Source: Bremerella alba (lineage in GTDB: Bacteria > Planctomycetota > Planctomycetia > Pirellulales > Pirellulaceae). From it: a stretch of 64,000 nucleotides of DNA. A program made the translations under genes and the position numbers. Positions 27,115 to 36,791 of this stretch are shown one piece after another; within the stretch, counting starts at the first letter, position 1; every line of letters begins with the position of its first letter. The stretch covers positions 207,232 to 271,231 of the forward strand of contig NZ_JABRWO010000012.1 in NCBI RefSeq assembly GCF_013618625.1, in the 5' to 3' direction. The notes beneath the pieces were generated by a model. It was not told the DNA's origin, ran no database searches, and saw only the letters and a list, made by a program, of their open reading frames with translations.

Positions 27115-29998
27115 GAAATACGCATCTCGATGCTCGTTAGTGATCGTGTTGCTGGGATTCTGGGGACTCGCAAGAGTTGTCGTCGGGGCAGAGTCCCCAG
27201 ATCCTCATCGCGAAGAAACTGAGCGACTCTTCACGCTGAAGGTCCTCCCCGTCCTGCAGGCGAAATGCTTCGGTTGCCACGGCGGCGATGCGGAAGACGT
27301 GCGTGGCGAATTCGATTTGCTTACCCGCGAGGGGATGCTCGCCGGCGGTGAATCCAGCGAACCTTCTTTGGTGCCTGGCAATCCAGAAGAAAGTTCACTC
27401 TACCAGGCCGTTCTTTGGAATGGCTATGAAATGCCACCCAAGGAAAACGACCGTCTGAGCGAAGCTCAATCCGAGGATCTTCGTCATTGGATCGCGGCCG
27501 GCGCCGCCTGGCCTTCCGCAGAACGTCAAGCTGAAATTCGCCGTGCCGAGTGGGAGGTCGAAACGAATGAAGATGGGCAACTGGTGAAGACCAGCGGGGG
27601 AACATCGGAAGAATGGTCCAATCGTCGCTACGAACCGAATGACTTATGGGCGTTTAAGAAGCTACCTGCGAAGCAAGACATCTTGGCCGGTGTATTGCCC
27701 CTTCACGAAGTGATCGATCATTTTGTCCATCAAAAACATGACGAGGCCAATCTTCCTGTCGCACCGCAGGCTCTGCCACGTCAACTCGTCATTCGAGCCA
27801 ACTGGGACTTGCTGGGACTACCGCCAACCCCCGAGGCAATCGATGCGTTTGAGACGGCGTGGTCGCAAGATCCCGACAGGGCCTGGAGCGATCTAATTGA
27901 TCGACTGCTCGACAATCCTCGCTACGGAGAACGCTGGGGACGCCATTGGCTAGACGTCACGCGTTACTCCGATACCGGCGGCATGGCGAACGACTACGAA
28001 CGATCGAATATGTGGCGATACCGCGACTATGTGATTCGTTCATTTAACCAAGACAAGCCTTATAACGAGTTCATCGTGCAGCAACTGGCCGGCGACGAAC
28101 TGGCCGATCAGTCCGTACGAGAACGCACCGGCGGCAAGCAACAGAACGTTTACAAGACGCAAGTGAGTGGTGACTACAACGAACAAGAGTCTGAATGGAT
28201 TGTCGCCACCGGTTTTTTACGCATGGGACCATGGGACAATGCGATGGTCGAAAAGGACGAGGCTCGACAGATTTATCTCGACGACCTGGTCAACGTCACC
28301 GGCCAAACCTTCTTGGGCCAAACGATGCGGTGCTGCAAATGCCACGACCATAAGTTCGATCCCTTGCCGACCCGCGACTATTACCGGATGTACTCGGCCT
28401 TCTCGACAACGCACATGGCCGAACGAAAAGTACCCTTTCTACCGGAAGAGAGTCAGGCACGCTTCGACTCAGAAAAAAAGCATGTCGAACGCATGTTGAA
28501 ATTTGCGGTCGACGAGAAGAGCAAACTGATCGAGAAACGGGAAGCAGCCGCGAAACAGTGGTTTGAAGAGCACAATCTGCCCTACCAAGACGAAGCCCAG
28601 CGGCGTAGCCTTCCCGACGACGAGAAACCGCCGCGCCACTGTGGCCTCGATCACGTTGAACAGGGTCAACTGAAAGTCCGCGAGCAAGACGAATGGATCT
28701 GGACGCGTCGCCTGGAACGCTTTGCTCCCATGGCACAAAGCGTGTACAACGCGCCAGCTTCTCAATCCGGCGGTGCGTTTGCTCGCAAGCTGCGCATCAA
28801 ACGGCCCAAAGCTCCGAAAACAGATCTCGTGCAGCATATTCTCATCGGCGGTGCCCTGTCCGCGCTAGGAGATGCCGTCCAGCCAGGTGTGCTAAGTGCG
28901 GTGGGAATCCCTGTGAATCCCTCCTCCGAATCACCCTACCTGGTGACATCTGATACCGATGGTCGCCGTTTGGAATTGGCGCGTTGGATCGCCCATCCCG
29001 AGAACGGGCTTACCTCCCGAGCAATCGTGAACCGCGTCTGGCAGTCTCACTTTAGCCAGGCGATCGCAGCAAACCCCAATAACCTTGGTGCCAAGGGTGG
29101 TAAGCCATCGCATCCCGAACTACTCGACTACCTGGCGTCCGATTTCGTGGAAAATGGCTGGACGATCAAACGATTGCATCGCGAAATCATGCTCTCGGAT
29201 GCCTATCGTCGTTCCTCCATTCCGAAAGCCCCAGATCGGACCGGCGAGATTGATCCCAACAACCAACTGCTCAGCTACTTCCCCCGGCGCAGACTCGGTG
29301 CGGAAGAACTACGGGATGGTATTTTGTCGATCACCGGCGAGTTGGTGCACTCTACAGGAGGCTTGCCGATCATGCCTGAGATCAACATGGAAGTCGCTCT
29401 GCAACCGCGGATGATCCAGTTCTCGTTGGCTCCTGCCTACCAGCCGTCTGCAACGCCGAACTTGCGGAACCGCCGGACCATTTATGCCTACCATGTTCGT
29501 GGTCAGGCCGATCCCTTCACGGAGTTATTCAATCAACCCAATCCGAACGACTCGTGTGAACTGCGAGAGACAGCCGCAGTCACGCCGCAAGTATTCACGC
29601 TGCTCAACAGCGACACCATGATCGACCGATCACTCGCGATGGCCCTTCGTCTGGAAGCATTCGCTGAGAAGATACCGTCGCAAATTGATTCGGCGTTCCG
29701 ATTGGTCCTCGGGCGTCATGCCACGAAAAAGGAACTCGATCGGCTTTCACGCTATATAGTGGACATGCAATCGTACCATGCAAGCAAGACTCCCCAGCCA
29801 GCAACCTATCCCGCTGAGATCACTCGGTCTCTCGTGGAAGAGTTCTCCGGCGAAGTATTCGAGTACACCGAGATTCTGCCGGTGTTCGAGAATTACAAGC
29901 AAGATACCAAGCCAGCGGACGTGTCGCCCCAGACACGAGCTTTGGCAGATCTTTGCTTGCTGCTGTTGAACTCCAACGAATTCATGTACGTCGACTAA
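27101..29998 (+). CDS. PSD1 and planctomycete cytochrome C domain protein, second copy
   Basis: Exported haem-type protein of 965 residues. N-terminal signal (CSLVIVLLGFWGLARVVVGA), PSCyt1 with CFGCH (LQAKCFGCHGGDAEDVRGEF), PSCyt2/DUF1549 (YGERWGRHWLDVTRYSDTGG, KPYNEFIVQQLAGDELADQS), a CCKCHDHKFDPLPTRDYY haem motif, a charged coiled region around residues 460-530, and PSD1/DUF1553 (SRAIVNRVWQSHFSQAIAAN, NNQLLSYFPRRRLGAEELRD, FTLLNSDTMIDRSLAMALRL). The start at 27101 lies inside the end of the FecR gene; an ATG eight codons earlier is also possible. It is translationally close to the downstream DUF1501 gene (35-bp gap). Controlled, by position, by the adjacent sigma/FecR pair. Confidence 0.9.
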   Translation: MANRKKYASRCSLVIVLLGFWGLARVVVGAESPDPHREETERLFTLKVLPVLQAKCFGCHGGDAEDVRGEFDLLTREGMLAGGESSEPSLVPGNPEESSLYQAVLWNGYEMPPKENDRLSEAQSEDLRHWIAAGAAWPSAERQAEIRRAEWEVETNEDGQLVKTSGGTSEEWSNRRYEPNDLWAFKKLPAKQDILAGVLPLHEVIDHFVHQKHDEANLPVAPQALPRQLVIRANWDLLGLPPTPEAIDAFETAWSQDPDRAWSDLIDRLLDNPRYGERWGRHWLDVTRYSDTGGMANDYERSNMWRYRDYVIRSFNQDKPYNEFIVQQLAGDELADQSVRERTGGKQQNVYKTQVSGDYNEQESEWIVATGFLRMGPWDNAMVEKDEARQIYLDDLVNVTGQTFLGQTMRCCKCHDHKFDPLPTRDYYRMYSAFSTTHMAERKVPFLPEESQARFDSEKKHVERMLKFAVDEKSKLIEKREAAAKQWFEEHNLPYQDEAQRRSLPDDEKPPRHCGLDHVEQGQLKVREQDEWIWTRRLERFAPMAQSVYNAPASQSGGAFARKLRIKRPKAPKTDLVQHILIGGALSALGDAVQPGVLSAVGIPVNPSSESPYLVTSDTDGRRLELARWIAHPENGLTSRAIVNRVWQSHFSQAIAANPNNLGAKGGKPSHPELLDYLASDFVENGWTIKRLHREIMLSDAYRRSSIPKAPDRTGEIDPNNQLLSYFPRRRLGAEELRDGILSITGELVHSTGGLPIMPEINMEVALQPRMIQFSLAPAYQPSATPNLRNRRTIYAYHVRGQADPFTELFNQPNPNDSCELRETAAVTPQVFTLLNSDTMIDRSLAMALRLEAFAEKIPSQIDSAFRLVLGRHATKKELDRLSRYIVDMQSYHASKTPQPATYPAEITRSLVEEFSGEVFEYTEILPVFENYKQDTKPADVSPQTRALADLCLLLLNSNEFMYVD

Positions 29999-30033
29999 GC
30001 GTCCTGCGAACGCTACTTAAGGTATCCACCAAT

Positions 30034-31440
30034 ATGAATCCTCATCAACTCACTCGTCGTCAGGCACTCTACGGCTTGGGGGCTACGCTAGGCAGCGTCG
30101 CTTTTTCGTCACTGATCAACAGCAAAGCCGAAGCGGCAACAAGTCAAGAGTCGCCCCTTGCTCCCAAGAAACCCATGCTGCATGCCAAGGCAAAAAATGT
30201 GATCATGCTCTTCATGGAAGGTGGTCCCGGTCATATGGACACCTTCGACCCGAAGCCCGAGTTGACCAAGCGGCACAAGCAAGTGTCGAAACTAACCGGA
30301 GGCCTCGAGAAGGGGTTCAAGTTCTTTGTCGGGAGTCCCTTTAAATTCCAACAGGCCGGTGACAACGGTATCTGGATGTGCGACCAGTGGAAGCATCTGG
30401 CAGATCCCTATGTGGCGAACGAACTTTGCAACTACCGTGGCTGTCAGGCAGAATCGCTCAACCACCCCGAAGCCCTCTATCACATGAACACCGGCAGTAG
30501 GCTCGGTGGCGATCCAGCTCTCGGCGCATGGGCTACGTATGGCCTGGGCACCGAGAACCAAAACCTGCCCGGCTATGTAGTGATGACCGAGTTGGCCCTT
30601 CCGCAAGGAGGTCCCGGTAATTGGAGCAATGGCTTTCTGCCCCCTTACTATCAAGGCACCCGACTTCGGCCTGAGGGTTCTCCGATCCTCGACCTGGCGA
30701 CCCCTTCTTTCAAGACACGCGAGCATCAGCGCCGCGCCTTGGATGAGTTGGCGGCGTTGAATTCGAGCTATCAGCATTCTCTCGGCGTGGAAGACAAGCG
30801 TCTCTTGGCACGCATGGAAAGCTACGAACTTGCATTCCGCATGCAGGCCGAAGTCCCGGACGTGATCGACCTCCAGCAAGAGACAGAAGCCACGCACGAA
30901 ATGTACGGTCTAGATCAGCCGGATACCCAATCATTCGGCAGGCAGTGCTTGATGGCCCGCCGATTAGTCGAAAAAGGCGTGCGATTCGTTCAGATCTTCA
31001 GCGGCGGCTGGGATAGCCACGACTATCTCGAGCGGGGACACACCTCACGTATCAAGAGTGTCGACAAACCCATCGCGGGATTGATTCGCGACCTGAAACA
31101 GCGTGGTCTTCTGGAAGATACGCTTGTTATCTGGACGGGTGAATTTGGTCGGACGCCTGACAATAACAAACGGGGTGGCGTCTATTCGCTCGGACGCGGT
31201 CACAATAACCAGGCCATGACCATGATGATGGCCGGAGGGGGTGTACGTCCTGGTATCGTCGGAGCGACCGACGAACTAGGGCGATCGGCCGTGGAAACGG
31301 TCCATCCGATTCGCGATCTGCACGTGACGCTGCTTCATTTACTCGGTTTAGATGACAACAAGCTCACCTATTTTAATGGAGGTCGATTTAAGCAGTTAAG
31401 CCAATTTGGCGGGGAGATCATTTCCGACCTGATCGCCTAA
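30034..31440 (+). CDS. DUF1501 (sulfatase-like) protein, second copy
   Basis: Protein of 468 residues with an Arg-pair export signal (LTRRQALYGLGATLGSVAFS). DUF1501 phrases: NVIMLFMEGGPGHMDTFDPK, GAWATYGLGTENQNLPGYVV, LMARRLVEKGVRFVQIFSGG, WDSHDYLERGH, VIWTGEFGRTPDNNKRGG and GRGHNNQAMTMMMAGGG; the Asp/His pattern is that of alkaline-phosphatase superfamily metal sites. AAGG precedes the chosen ATG; a longer frame overlaps the upstream gene. It forms a transcription unit with the PSCyt protein, mirroring the pair at 11981-16465 in gene content, though gene order there is the same only relative to transcription (PSCyt first). Confidence 0.9.
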   Translation: MNPHQLTRRQALYGLGATLGSVAFSSLINSKAEAATSQESPLAPKKPMLHAKAKNVIMLFMEGGPGHMDTFDPKPELTKRHKQVSKLTGGLEKGFKFFVGSPFKFQQAGDNGIWMCDQWKHLADPYVANELCNYRGCQAESLNHPEALYHMNTGSRLGGDPALGAWATYGLGTENQNLPGYVVMTELALPQGGPGNWSNGFLPPYYQGTRLRPEGSPILDLATPSFKTREHQRRALDELAALNSSYQHSLGVEDKRLLARMESYELAFRMQAEVPDVIDLQQETEATHEMYGLDQPDTQSFGRQCLMARRLVEKGVRFVQIFSGGWDSHDYLERGHTSRIKSVDKPIAGLIRDLKQRGLLEDTLVIWTGEFGRTPDNNKRGGVYSLGRGHNNQAMTMMMAGGGVRPGIVGATDELGRSAVETVHPIRDLHVTLLHLLGLDDNKLTYFNGGRFKQLSQFGGEIISDLIA

Positions 31441-31743
31441 ACCAATGAAAAACTTTCGTGTCGCTTATTCACCAAAAAATGACAAGCTTCGACAATTTCC
31501 AATAGTCTTGACATTTTCCCTGACATCTATTTTTTGCGAACGCATACGATGACACCGGCCGGATGAAGATGGCAAAGCCCCGCATCATTCGCCGCAAAAA
31601 CTGTCCCAAATGCACCAATGACAGGTGCACTTTTCCAAATATCAAAAGGTGCCTTGCAATCTCCCGACGTGGAACGGTTGCTGTCGCAATTTGACAAACA
31701 CTCTTCTTCTCGACTCTTCATCCAATCAGGAGAACATTCCGTC
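31441..31743. other. Intergenic region, 303 bp
   Basis: Between the DUF1501 and DUF1559 genes. It contains a TTGACA hexamer at about 31508, a possible -35 element, but no well-spaced -10. AGGAG near 31727 serves the DUF1559 start. No terminator hairpin is obvious, so read-through from the cassette upstream is possible. Confidence 0.35.
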
Positions 31744-32712
31744 ATGCCCATCTCACGTCATCGATCGGCCTTTACCCTTGTGGAACTCTTGGTGGTTATT
31801 GCCATCATCGGTGTCTTGATCGCGTTGTTGCTGCCAGCGGTACAGCAAGCTCGCGAAGCGGCCCGACGTATGCAATGCAGTAACAACCTCAAGCAGTTGG
31901 CGCTCGGGTTCCACAATCATCACGACACGTTCGGTCAGTTCCCACCTGCGCTTCGTGAGGACATCGACGTCGACAGCAATCAGCCCAATTGGTCTTGGGG
32001 GGCGTTTATCTCTCCCTATATCGAAAATGGCAATGCGACCGATGCCATGAACTTCCCGCGGGGCACGGCTCTCGAAGCGATGGACGACACTACCATGCGG
32101 GCCGTCATGACACAGCCCGTCGACGCATTCCTTTGCCCCAGCGATACCAGTAGTGGTGTGAATGACGTGCGAAGAGTGAGCGCGAGCAGCGGGCAGTACG
32201 ATACGGCCTTGTCAAACTATGTCGGAAACCTGACTCACGAGCGATACAACTACAAGGAATGGGGCACCGGCTCCTGGCAGTTGCAAACCGGCATAATGGC
32301 CGCAGGCACTCAATTCGGCATGCGTGATGTGACCGATGGAACTTCCAATACCATTCTGCTTGGCGAAAAAGTCTTTGAAAACCTTGGCCCTACGTGCGGC
32401 ACCAATGGTAGTGGCACCCCTTACTTAGCTCGTGCCGGCTTGGTTTACGTTTCTCGCGGCTCCGGTTCCACCAACTGGCGAAGCGCCAACGACGTAACCT
32501 TCAACGGCGACGGCGGCATCAACGACTGCTCGATCTGGGAATTTCCTCAAGGCGCTTCCAGTCGGCACGCAGGCGGTGTTCAGTTTGCCTTAGTAGATGG
32601 TTCGGTTCGCTTTGTCGCAGAAACGATTCAGCACGCGAACGACGTCGCTCCGAACTCGACCTACGAATACCTGCTCTCCCGAAACGATGGGCAGGTACTC
32701 GGCGAGTATTAA
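31744..32712 (+). CDS. DUF1559 pilin-like (pseudopilin) protein
   Basis: Planctomycete-abundant surface protein of 322 residues. The N-terminus is a type IV pilin/pseudopilin signal, [20 protein letters not shown], cleaved before the Phe by prepilin peptidase, followed by [20 protein letters not shown]. The C-terminal DUF1559 region ends with the family signature [20 protein letters not shown]. The start at 31744 is the ATG directly before the short basic leader ([14 protein letters not shown]). The length is normal for the family. It lies 300 bp after the DUF1501 gene and 117 bp before a small lipoprotein, an arrangement common in planctomycetes. Confidence 0.95.
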   Translation: MPISRHRSAFTLVELLVVIAIIGVLIALLLPAVQQAREAARRMQCSNNLKQLALGFHNHHDTFGQFPPALREDIDVDSNQPNWSWGAFISPYIENGNATDAMNFPRGTALEAMDDTTMRAVMTQPVDAFLCPSDTSSGVNDVRRVSASSGQYDTALSNYVGNLTHERYNYKEWGTGSWQLQTGIMAAGTQFGMRDVTDGTSNTILLGEKVFENLGPTCGTNGSGTPYLARAGLVYVSRGSGSTNWRSANDVTFNGDGGINDCSIWEFPQGASSRHAGGVQFALVDGSVRFVAETIQHANDVAPNSTYEYLLSRNDGQVLGEY

Positions 32713-32829
32713 TCCTTGAGTCCTCACATGTGAACGGTTGTTGCTGGTCCGAAAACGTTAGCGAGGTTCGGCTGGTAACGACCGTTTCATTCTCATCCCC
32801 CCTCTGCTTTGCTTCGAGGAACCTTGCCG

Positions 32830-33261
32830 ATGTGTCGATATTCTACTTTCTTACCGCTGGCCGTTTTATTTGCATCGATTGGACTTCTCTCAGGCTGCAA
32901 TGCCGATTCGAATCTCTCGCTTGTCCAGGGTATCGTCACCCTGGACGGTAAACCTCTGCCAGGGGCAAGCGTTACCTTTCAACCGCAACCCTCCACCATG
33001 GGACAAACAGCCCGGGGGCGTACCGATGAGACCGGCAGGTACACCTTAAAGGTTCGCAGCAAAGAGTCCATCGTCGCTGGTGAATATCGCGTGGAAGTCA
33101 AAGTGGTCAACGAAATCACCAACCAGCAAGGCATGGTCGTCGGTGAAAAAGAAGACCCCAAATTGAAGATTGCTCGCCGCTATAACGACAAAACAGAACT
33201 AACGGCGGACGTGCAGCCAGGGCAAAATAACGAATTCAATTTCGATGTTTCATTGAAATAA
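32830..33261 (+). CDS. Small lipoprotein with carboxypeptidase-regulatory-like fold
   Basis: Lipoprotein of 143 residues: signal with lipobox LLSGC (FLPLAVLFASIGLLSGCNAD), then a transthyretin/CarboxypepD_reg-like beta-sandwich (VQGIVTLDGKPLPGASVTFQ, GRTDETGRYTLKVRSKESIV, AGEYRVEVKVVNEI). Planctomycete genomes often carry this protein directly after a DUF1559 gene. GAGGA lies about 9 nt before the chosen ATG; a TTG seven codons upstream is less likely. Role: presumably surface structural. Confidence 0.85.
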   Translation: MCRYSTFLPLAVLFASIGLLSGCNADSNLSLVQGIVTLDGKPLPGASVTFQPQPSTMGQTARGRTDETGRYTLKVRSKESIVAGEYRVEVKVVNEITNQQGMVVGEKEDPKLKIARRYNDKTELTADVQPGQNNEFNFDVSLK

Positions 33262-33355
33262 CCTCCACTGCCTATCAATTGAATCTAGGCCGAATTTTGT
33301 TCCAATAAAGACACGGCATCCTCCTTCTAGCCTCCTCTTATCACTTCACATTCTC

Positions 33356-34165
33356 ATGATCCAAATGACTCCTCAGCAAGCTTCCGAACTACCTCGGGCG
33401 TCAGTTCCCGATTGGAAAAAGATTCAGACAGACTTCTTCCAACGCATGGGCGGAGACCAACAGCTACGGCACCTGTTTGAGCTGATGCCAGGCACGTTTT
33501 TCTTTATGAAGGACGAACAGAGCCGAATGATCTGCGCAAGCCGAGCTATTTTGAAACGGTTAGGCGTCAACTCGGAAGCGGAAGTGATCGGACGTACCGA
33601 CTACGACTTCTTCCCCCCTTCGATCGCCGATAACTTTGTGCGCGACGACCGAAAGGTGATGGAGACCGGGCGTGCGATGGCGAACCATGTCGAAATCTGG
33701 TACAGCGAACAACGGATTCTTGATTGGTTTGTCACCAACAAGCTGCCCGTGCTCGACAAGTCAGGCCAACCGATCGGAGTGATGGGAACCGTCCACAGCT
33801 ACGAAGGCAAGAAGCAAGAGCTGTTGCCTTTTTCTCGCGTCAGCACAGCGATCGAATATATCCGACAACACTTTCGACGCACGATTTCTATTGATGAACT
33901 CGCTGAACTAGCGGGCCTGTCTCCTCGGCAGTTGCAACGCTCGTTTCGGGAAACGATGGGAACCGGAATTCATGATTTCATTCTCAAAACCCGAGTCGAG
34001 AGTGCCTGCCACATCCTCCAGACAACCGAGATGCCGATCGCCGAAGTCGCCAAGCAACATGGTTTCTGCGATCAAAGTGCCTTCACTAAGACGTTCCGCC
34101 GAATCGCCGGAGTCACCCCAGCTCGATTTCGCAAGGAATCAATGAAACGCGCATCGCTGCGGTAA
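33356..34165 (+). CDS. AraC-family transcriptional regulator with PAS domain
   Basis: DNA-binding regulator of 269 residues. Residues about 40-150 form a PAS domain (FELMPGTFFFMKDEQSRMIC, VIGRTDYDFFPPSIADNFVR), and the C-terminal 100 residues an AraC-type double helix-turn-helix (RRTISIDELAELAGLSPRQL, ISIDELAELAG first HTH; MPIAEVAKQHGFCDQSAFTK second; TFRRIAGVTPARFRKE). PAS-AraC regulators of this type occur next to glycan-degradation genes in planctomycetes; here it follows the DUF1559 cassette but with its own promoter region. The ligand is unknown. Confidence 0.9.
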   Translation: MIQMTPQQASELPRASVPDWKKIQTDFFQRMGGDQQLRHLFELMPGTFFFMKDEQSRMICASRAILKRLGVNSEAEVIGRTDYDFFPPSIADNFVRDDRKVMETGRAMANHVEIWYSEQRILDWFVTNKLPVLDKSGQPIGVMGTVHSYEGKKQELLPFSRVSTAIEYIRQHFRRTISIDELAELAGLSPRQLQRSFRETMGTGIHDFILKTRVESACHILQTTEMPIAEVAKQHGFCDQSAFTKTFRRIAGVTPARFRKESMKRASLR

Positions 34166-34205
34166 CCGGCAAGCCCCTACCAACAACACGGCCACAACAC
34201 CTGAC

Positions 34206-34856
34206 TCAGGCAAGCTTACCAAGCGCCGCGACGATATCATCTGGCTCGGCCCGCTTTCGATAATCGACGTCAACAAAACGCCAAGTCACGATACCGTCGC
34301 GGTTAAGCACGAAAGTGGCCGGAATCGGCAACACGCTGCCGTTGCCACCGTTGATCTTGGCCAGTTCAAGATTTCGATCGTTTCGCATGTGCTCGAGAAT
34401 CGGTTCCGGCACCTGCCATGCAACCCCATATTGAGCCGCAACCAGGGCGTCCTGATCTGAAAGCACAGGAAACTCGAAAGCCGCCTGCTCGGCCGGCGAC
34501 ATCGATTCATCTGGCACCTCGGGACTGATCGCCACCAGGTTGGCACCCAACGCGTGCAACTCAGGCAGTCGCTGCTTCATCGCTTGCAACTGCAAATTGC
34601 AATAGGGACACCAGCTACCACGATAGAAAGTCACCACCACCGGGCCTTGGACCAGCAAATCGGACAGCGAAACCCTTTCGCCAACAGGGTTCGGCAACGC
34701 AAAGGTCGGAGCGTTCTCTCCGACCTTAATCGCATTCGCACCGGACTGAAACATTTCCGCAGAAGCCAGCAAGTCGTCCACAAGCTTGGCAAACTCAGGA
34801 TTGTTCTGCCGCGTACTCGCAAATTTCGCGTCTGTTTGTTCTCGTAGGATGGGCAT
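34206..34856 (-). CDS. Peroxiredoxin-like AhpC/TSA family protein
   Basis: Thiol peroxidase-like protein of 216 residues. The AhpC/TSA motif is VVVTFYRGSWCPYCNLQLQA: the peroxidatic position has CPYC, a CxxC rather than the single Cys of classical peroxiredoxins. Other phrases are VGENAPTFALPNPVGERVSL and VLPIPATFVLNRDGIVTWRF. It probably reduces peroxides in the cytoplasm using a thioredoxin-type donor. AAGGAG sits 6-8 nt before the ATG at 34856. It is the last chromosomal-type gene before the accessory region. Confidence 0.9.
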   Translation of the reverse strand: MPILREQTDAKFASTRQNNPEFAKLVDDLLASAEMFQSGANAIKVGENAPTFALPNPVGERVSLSDLLVQGPVVVTFYRGSWCPYCNLQLQAMKQRLPELHALGANLVAISPEVPDESMSPAEQAAFEFPVLSDQDALVAAQYGVAWQVPEPILEHMRNDRNLELAKINGGNGSVLPIPATFVLNRDGIVTWRFVDVDYRKRAEPDDIVAALGKLA

Positions 34857-35193
34857 GAGGTTACTCCTTAATAAGTTCAAACAATCGCGAAATGTTGGTG
34901 GCAATCTACCAGCGACAAACAAAACCGAAACATGCTTTGCCGCACAGCAATTTACCACTAAACCATTTGCGTGGAAAATGCTGTGGGCTGTTCTTAAGGT
35001 CGATCAAGCGCGTGTGCTGAAGAAGGATGCTCGGTACTGTCTCGTCTCCATCAATCAGCGGTCACCTGTCGTGTGATTCTCGCTGCATGCGAAGAAGGCA
35101 TAAAGCAGCTAAACGAAGCGGACGCTTCTTGTAACACTGCGGCATTCTTAACCGCCTGCACGTAACTGCCCGATAATCGACAGTTACGCGGTT
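34857..35193. other. Intergenic region at the left edge of the accessory zone
   Basis: No gene is supported here. The minus-strand frame over 35062-35313 is low-complexity Arg-rich and has no ribosome-binding site. The stretch ends at the first degenerate tRNA-end-like repeat (35194). Confidence 0.4.
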
Positions 35194-35232
35194 AAAAAAG
35201 TCGGGGCGATGAGACACCGCTAGAACTTTTTG
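35194..35232. repeat. tRNA-3'-end-like repeat, copy A
   Basis: Contains aagtcggggcgatgagacac followed by cgctagaacttttt. The first 10 bases match the tRNA-Pro 3' end at 58193 in the same orientation; the whole copy is close to copies B (41373) and C (46115). Read as a decayed attachment site (inference). Confidence 0.5.
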
Positions 35233-35313
35233 GTCGCGGTGTCGTCGAACTCTCAACATCGCAACCATTTGTCTGTAGCAATCTTGCGACTGTATGCCTC
35301 CGAGGCATTGCAA

Positions 35314-35808
35314 TCAACTCACTAATAGGTCATCAATGCGACAGTATCCCATTTCCATGGAATCTGTCATGCCAGTCGCTAGTGCGGCATCGCGGGCCTC
35401 TTTCGAGGCATACTCAATAAGCGTGGCGACAGTGGTAACTCCGTTAACATCTCGAAAATTGATAGTAACGACTGCTGAATGACTCATTTCCTCGCCGGGA
35501 TTGAGTGGTCCATAGCTTTCGTCCTGAACGATCTTGCAAAGCGATTCAATTTTACGAAACTCACCGACCAATCCAAACTCCGTGCCTTCATCGTTGTTTC
35601 GGAATCGGTTTTCGTACTTACCACCCACTCGAAAGTCCATCTCGCAGATAGGCATCGACCAGCCTGGCGGTCCGAGCATCCATCGACGAATCAACTCTGG
35701 CTCAGAGAAGGATTTCCAAACCAAGTCGACTGGAGCGTCGAAGCTTCTCACGACCTCGACCTGTCTTTCAGAAGGCGTTTTGATAGCGGCAGGCTTCATC
35801 TTTCTCAT
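35314..35808 (-). CDS. SRPBCC/AHSA1-type protein
   Basis: Small soluble protein of 164 residues with the START-like helix-grip fold of the AHSA1 family: VVRSFDAPVDLVWKSFSEPE, LIRRWMLGPPGWSMPICEMD, FRVGGKYENRFRNNDEGTEF and the C-terminal GMTDSMEMGYCRIDDLL. In this group the proteins are commonly encoded next to a YafY/ArsR-type regulator, as here (divergent WYL regulator at 35984). The start at 35808 (MRKMKPAAI) is preferred; a longer in-frame start (35856) would overlap the regulator's promoter. The ligand is unknown. Confidence 0.85.
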   Translation of the reverse strand: MRKMKPAAIKTPSERQVEVVRSFDAPVDLVWKSFSEPELIRRWMLGPPGWSMPICEMDFRVGGKYENRFRNNDEGTEFGLVGEFRKIESLCKIVQDESYGPLNPGEEMSHSAVVTINFRDVNGVTTVATLIEYASKEARDAALATGMTDSMEMGYCRIDDLLVS

Positions 35809-35910
35809 CTCTCGTGAAGGCCAATTGACATAGATATGTGGGTTGTCTGGTTCCAACTCGGTTTCTTGGTCCCCGAAGCGAATCCCACAGAAGAACTTTA
35901 CAGAGCCCTA

Positions 35911-35939
35911 CTGACAGCGTACTGTCAGGAGACTGTCAG
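35911..35939. promoter_or_regulatory. Probable operator of the WYL regulator
   Basis: A perfect inverted repeat ctgacag-cgta-ctgtcag (35911-35928) is followed by a third half-site ctgtcag (35933-35939), in the divergent region 45 bp before the regulator start and about 105 bp from the AHSA1 start. Arrangement and symmetry suit autoregulation by the adjacent YafY-type protein. Confidence 0.6.
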
Positions 35940-35983
35940 GATTCACCAAATTCCCCTTTCAACTGCTCTATGGTACCTCCCGC

Positions 35984-36667
35984 ATGCGTCGAGCCGACCG
36001 CCTATTTCGAATTGTCGAGTACCTCAAATTCCGCCGAGAGGCAGTTACCGGGGAAACGCTCGCAAGAGAAATGGAAATCGGAGTTCGCACGATCTACCGC
36101 GACATTGCCAATTTGCGATCTTCGGGCGTGCCGATTTTTGGCGAAGCAGGCGTCGGCTATCTGCTCAACCAGGACTACCTCGTTAAGCCACTCATGTTTG
36201 ACGTTGAGGAACTCGATGCGTTATTGCTTGGGGCCCAGATGGTTGAAAGTTGGGGGGACGCTGCGATTGCCCGTTCGGCCCGTCGGGCTATCTATAAGAT
36301 CACAGCGGTCTTGCCGGCATCGTTAGCCGAAGACGCAAACCGTTCGGCCGCCTACGCCTGCTCGAGCCGGAGCAAGTTGCCGATAACGATTGACCTCGCC
36401 TCTTTGCGTCGAGCGGTCCGCACCAAGCATTGCGTGGAAATACGATATAAGGTCGAATCGGGCAAAGAGTCCCAACGGCGGATTCGCCCCTTGTGCCTCG
36501 TCTTCATCGCACCGGCCTGGCTACTTGCTGCATGGTGCGAAGCCCGCAACGATTTCCGTGAATTTCGCGTCGATCGCATCACAAGCATGAAAATCACTGA
36601 CGAGCAATTTCAGGATGAACCCGGGAAGAATCTGAAGGATCTTCAGCAACGGAAGCGGAAGACTTAG
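35984..36667 (+). CDS. YafY-family transcriptional regulator (HTH + WYL)
   Basis: Regulator of 227 residues. An N-terminal HTH_11 DNA-binding domain (RADRLFRIVEYLKFRREAVT, GVRTIYRDIANLRSSGVPIF) is followed by a WYL domain (RTKHCVEIRYKVESGKESQR, RIRPLCLVFIAPAWLLAAWC, FREFRVDRITSM). WYL domains sense small ligands or nucleic acids. It is divergent from the AHSA1 gene and faces a palindromic operator. Confidence 0.9.
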   Translation: MRRADRLFRIVEYLKFRREAVTGETLAREMEIGVRTIYRDIANLRSSGVPIFGEAGVGYLLNQDYLVKPLMFDVEELDALLLGAQMVESWGDAAIARSARRAIYKITAVLPASLAEDANRSAAYACSSRSKLPITIDLASLRRAVRTKHCVEIRYKVESGKESQRRIRPLCLVFIAPAWLLAAWCEARNDFREFRVDRITSMKITDEQFQDEPGKNLKDLQQRKRKT

Positions 36668-36791
36668 AGGTTCTAGCCTCGTTAAATGGGTGGCAAGATT
36701 CGCTTGGAACTGTTCCGCGTAGTATGGGTCAAGCTGCAAACATCGCAACCACGGATGTGCCGAAATGCTACGGCAATTTTAGCATGCGATC

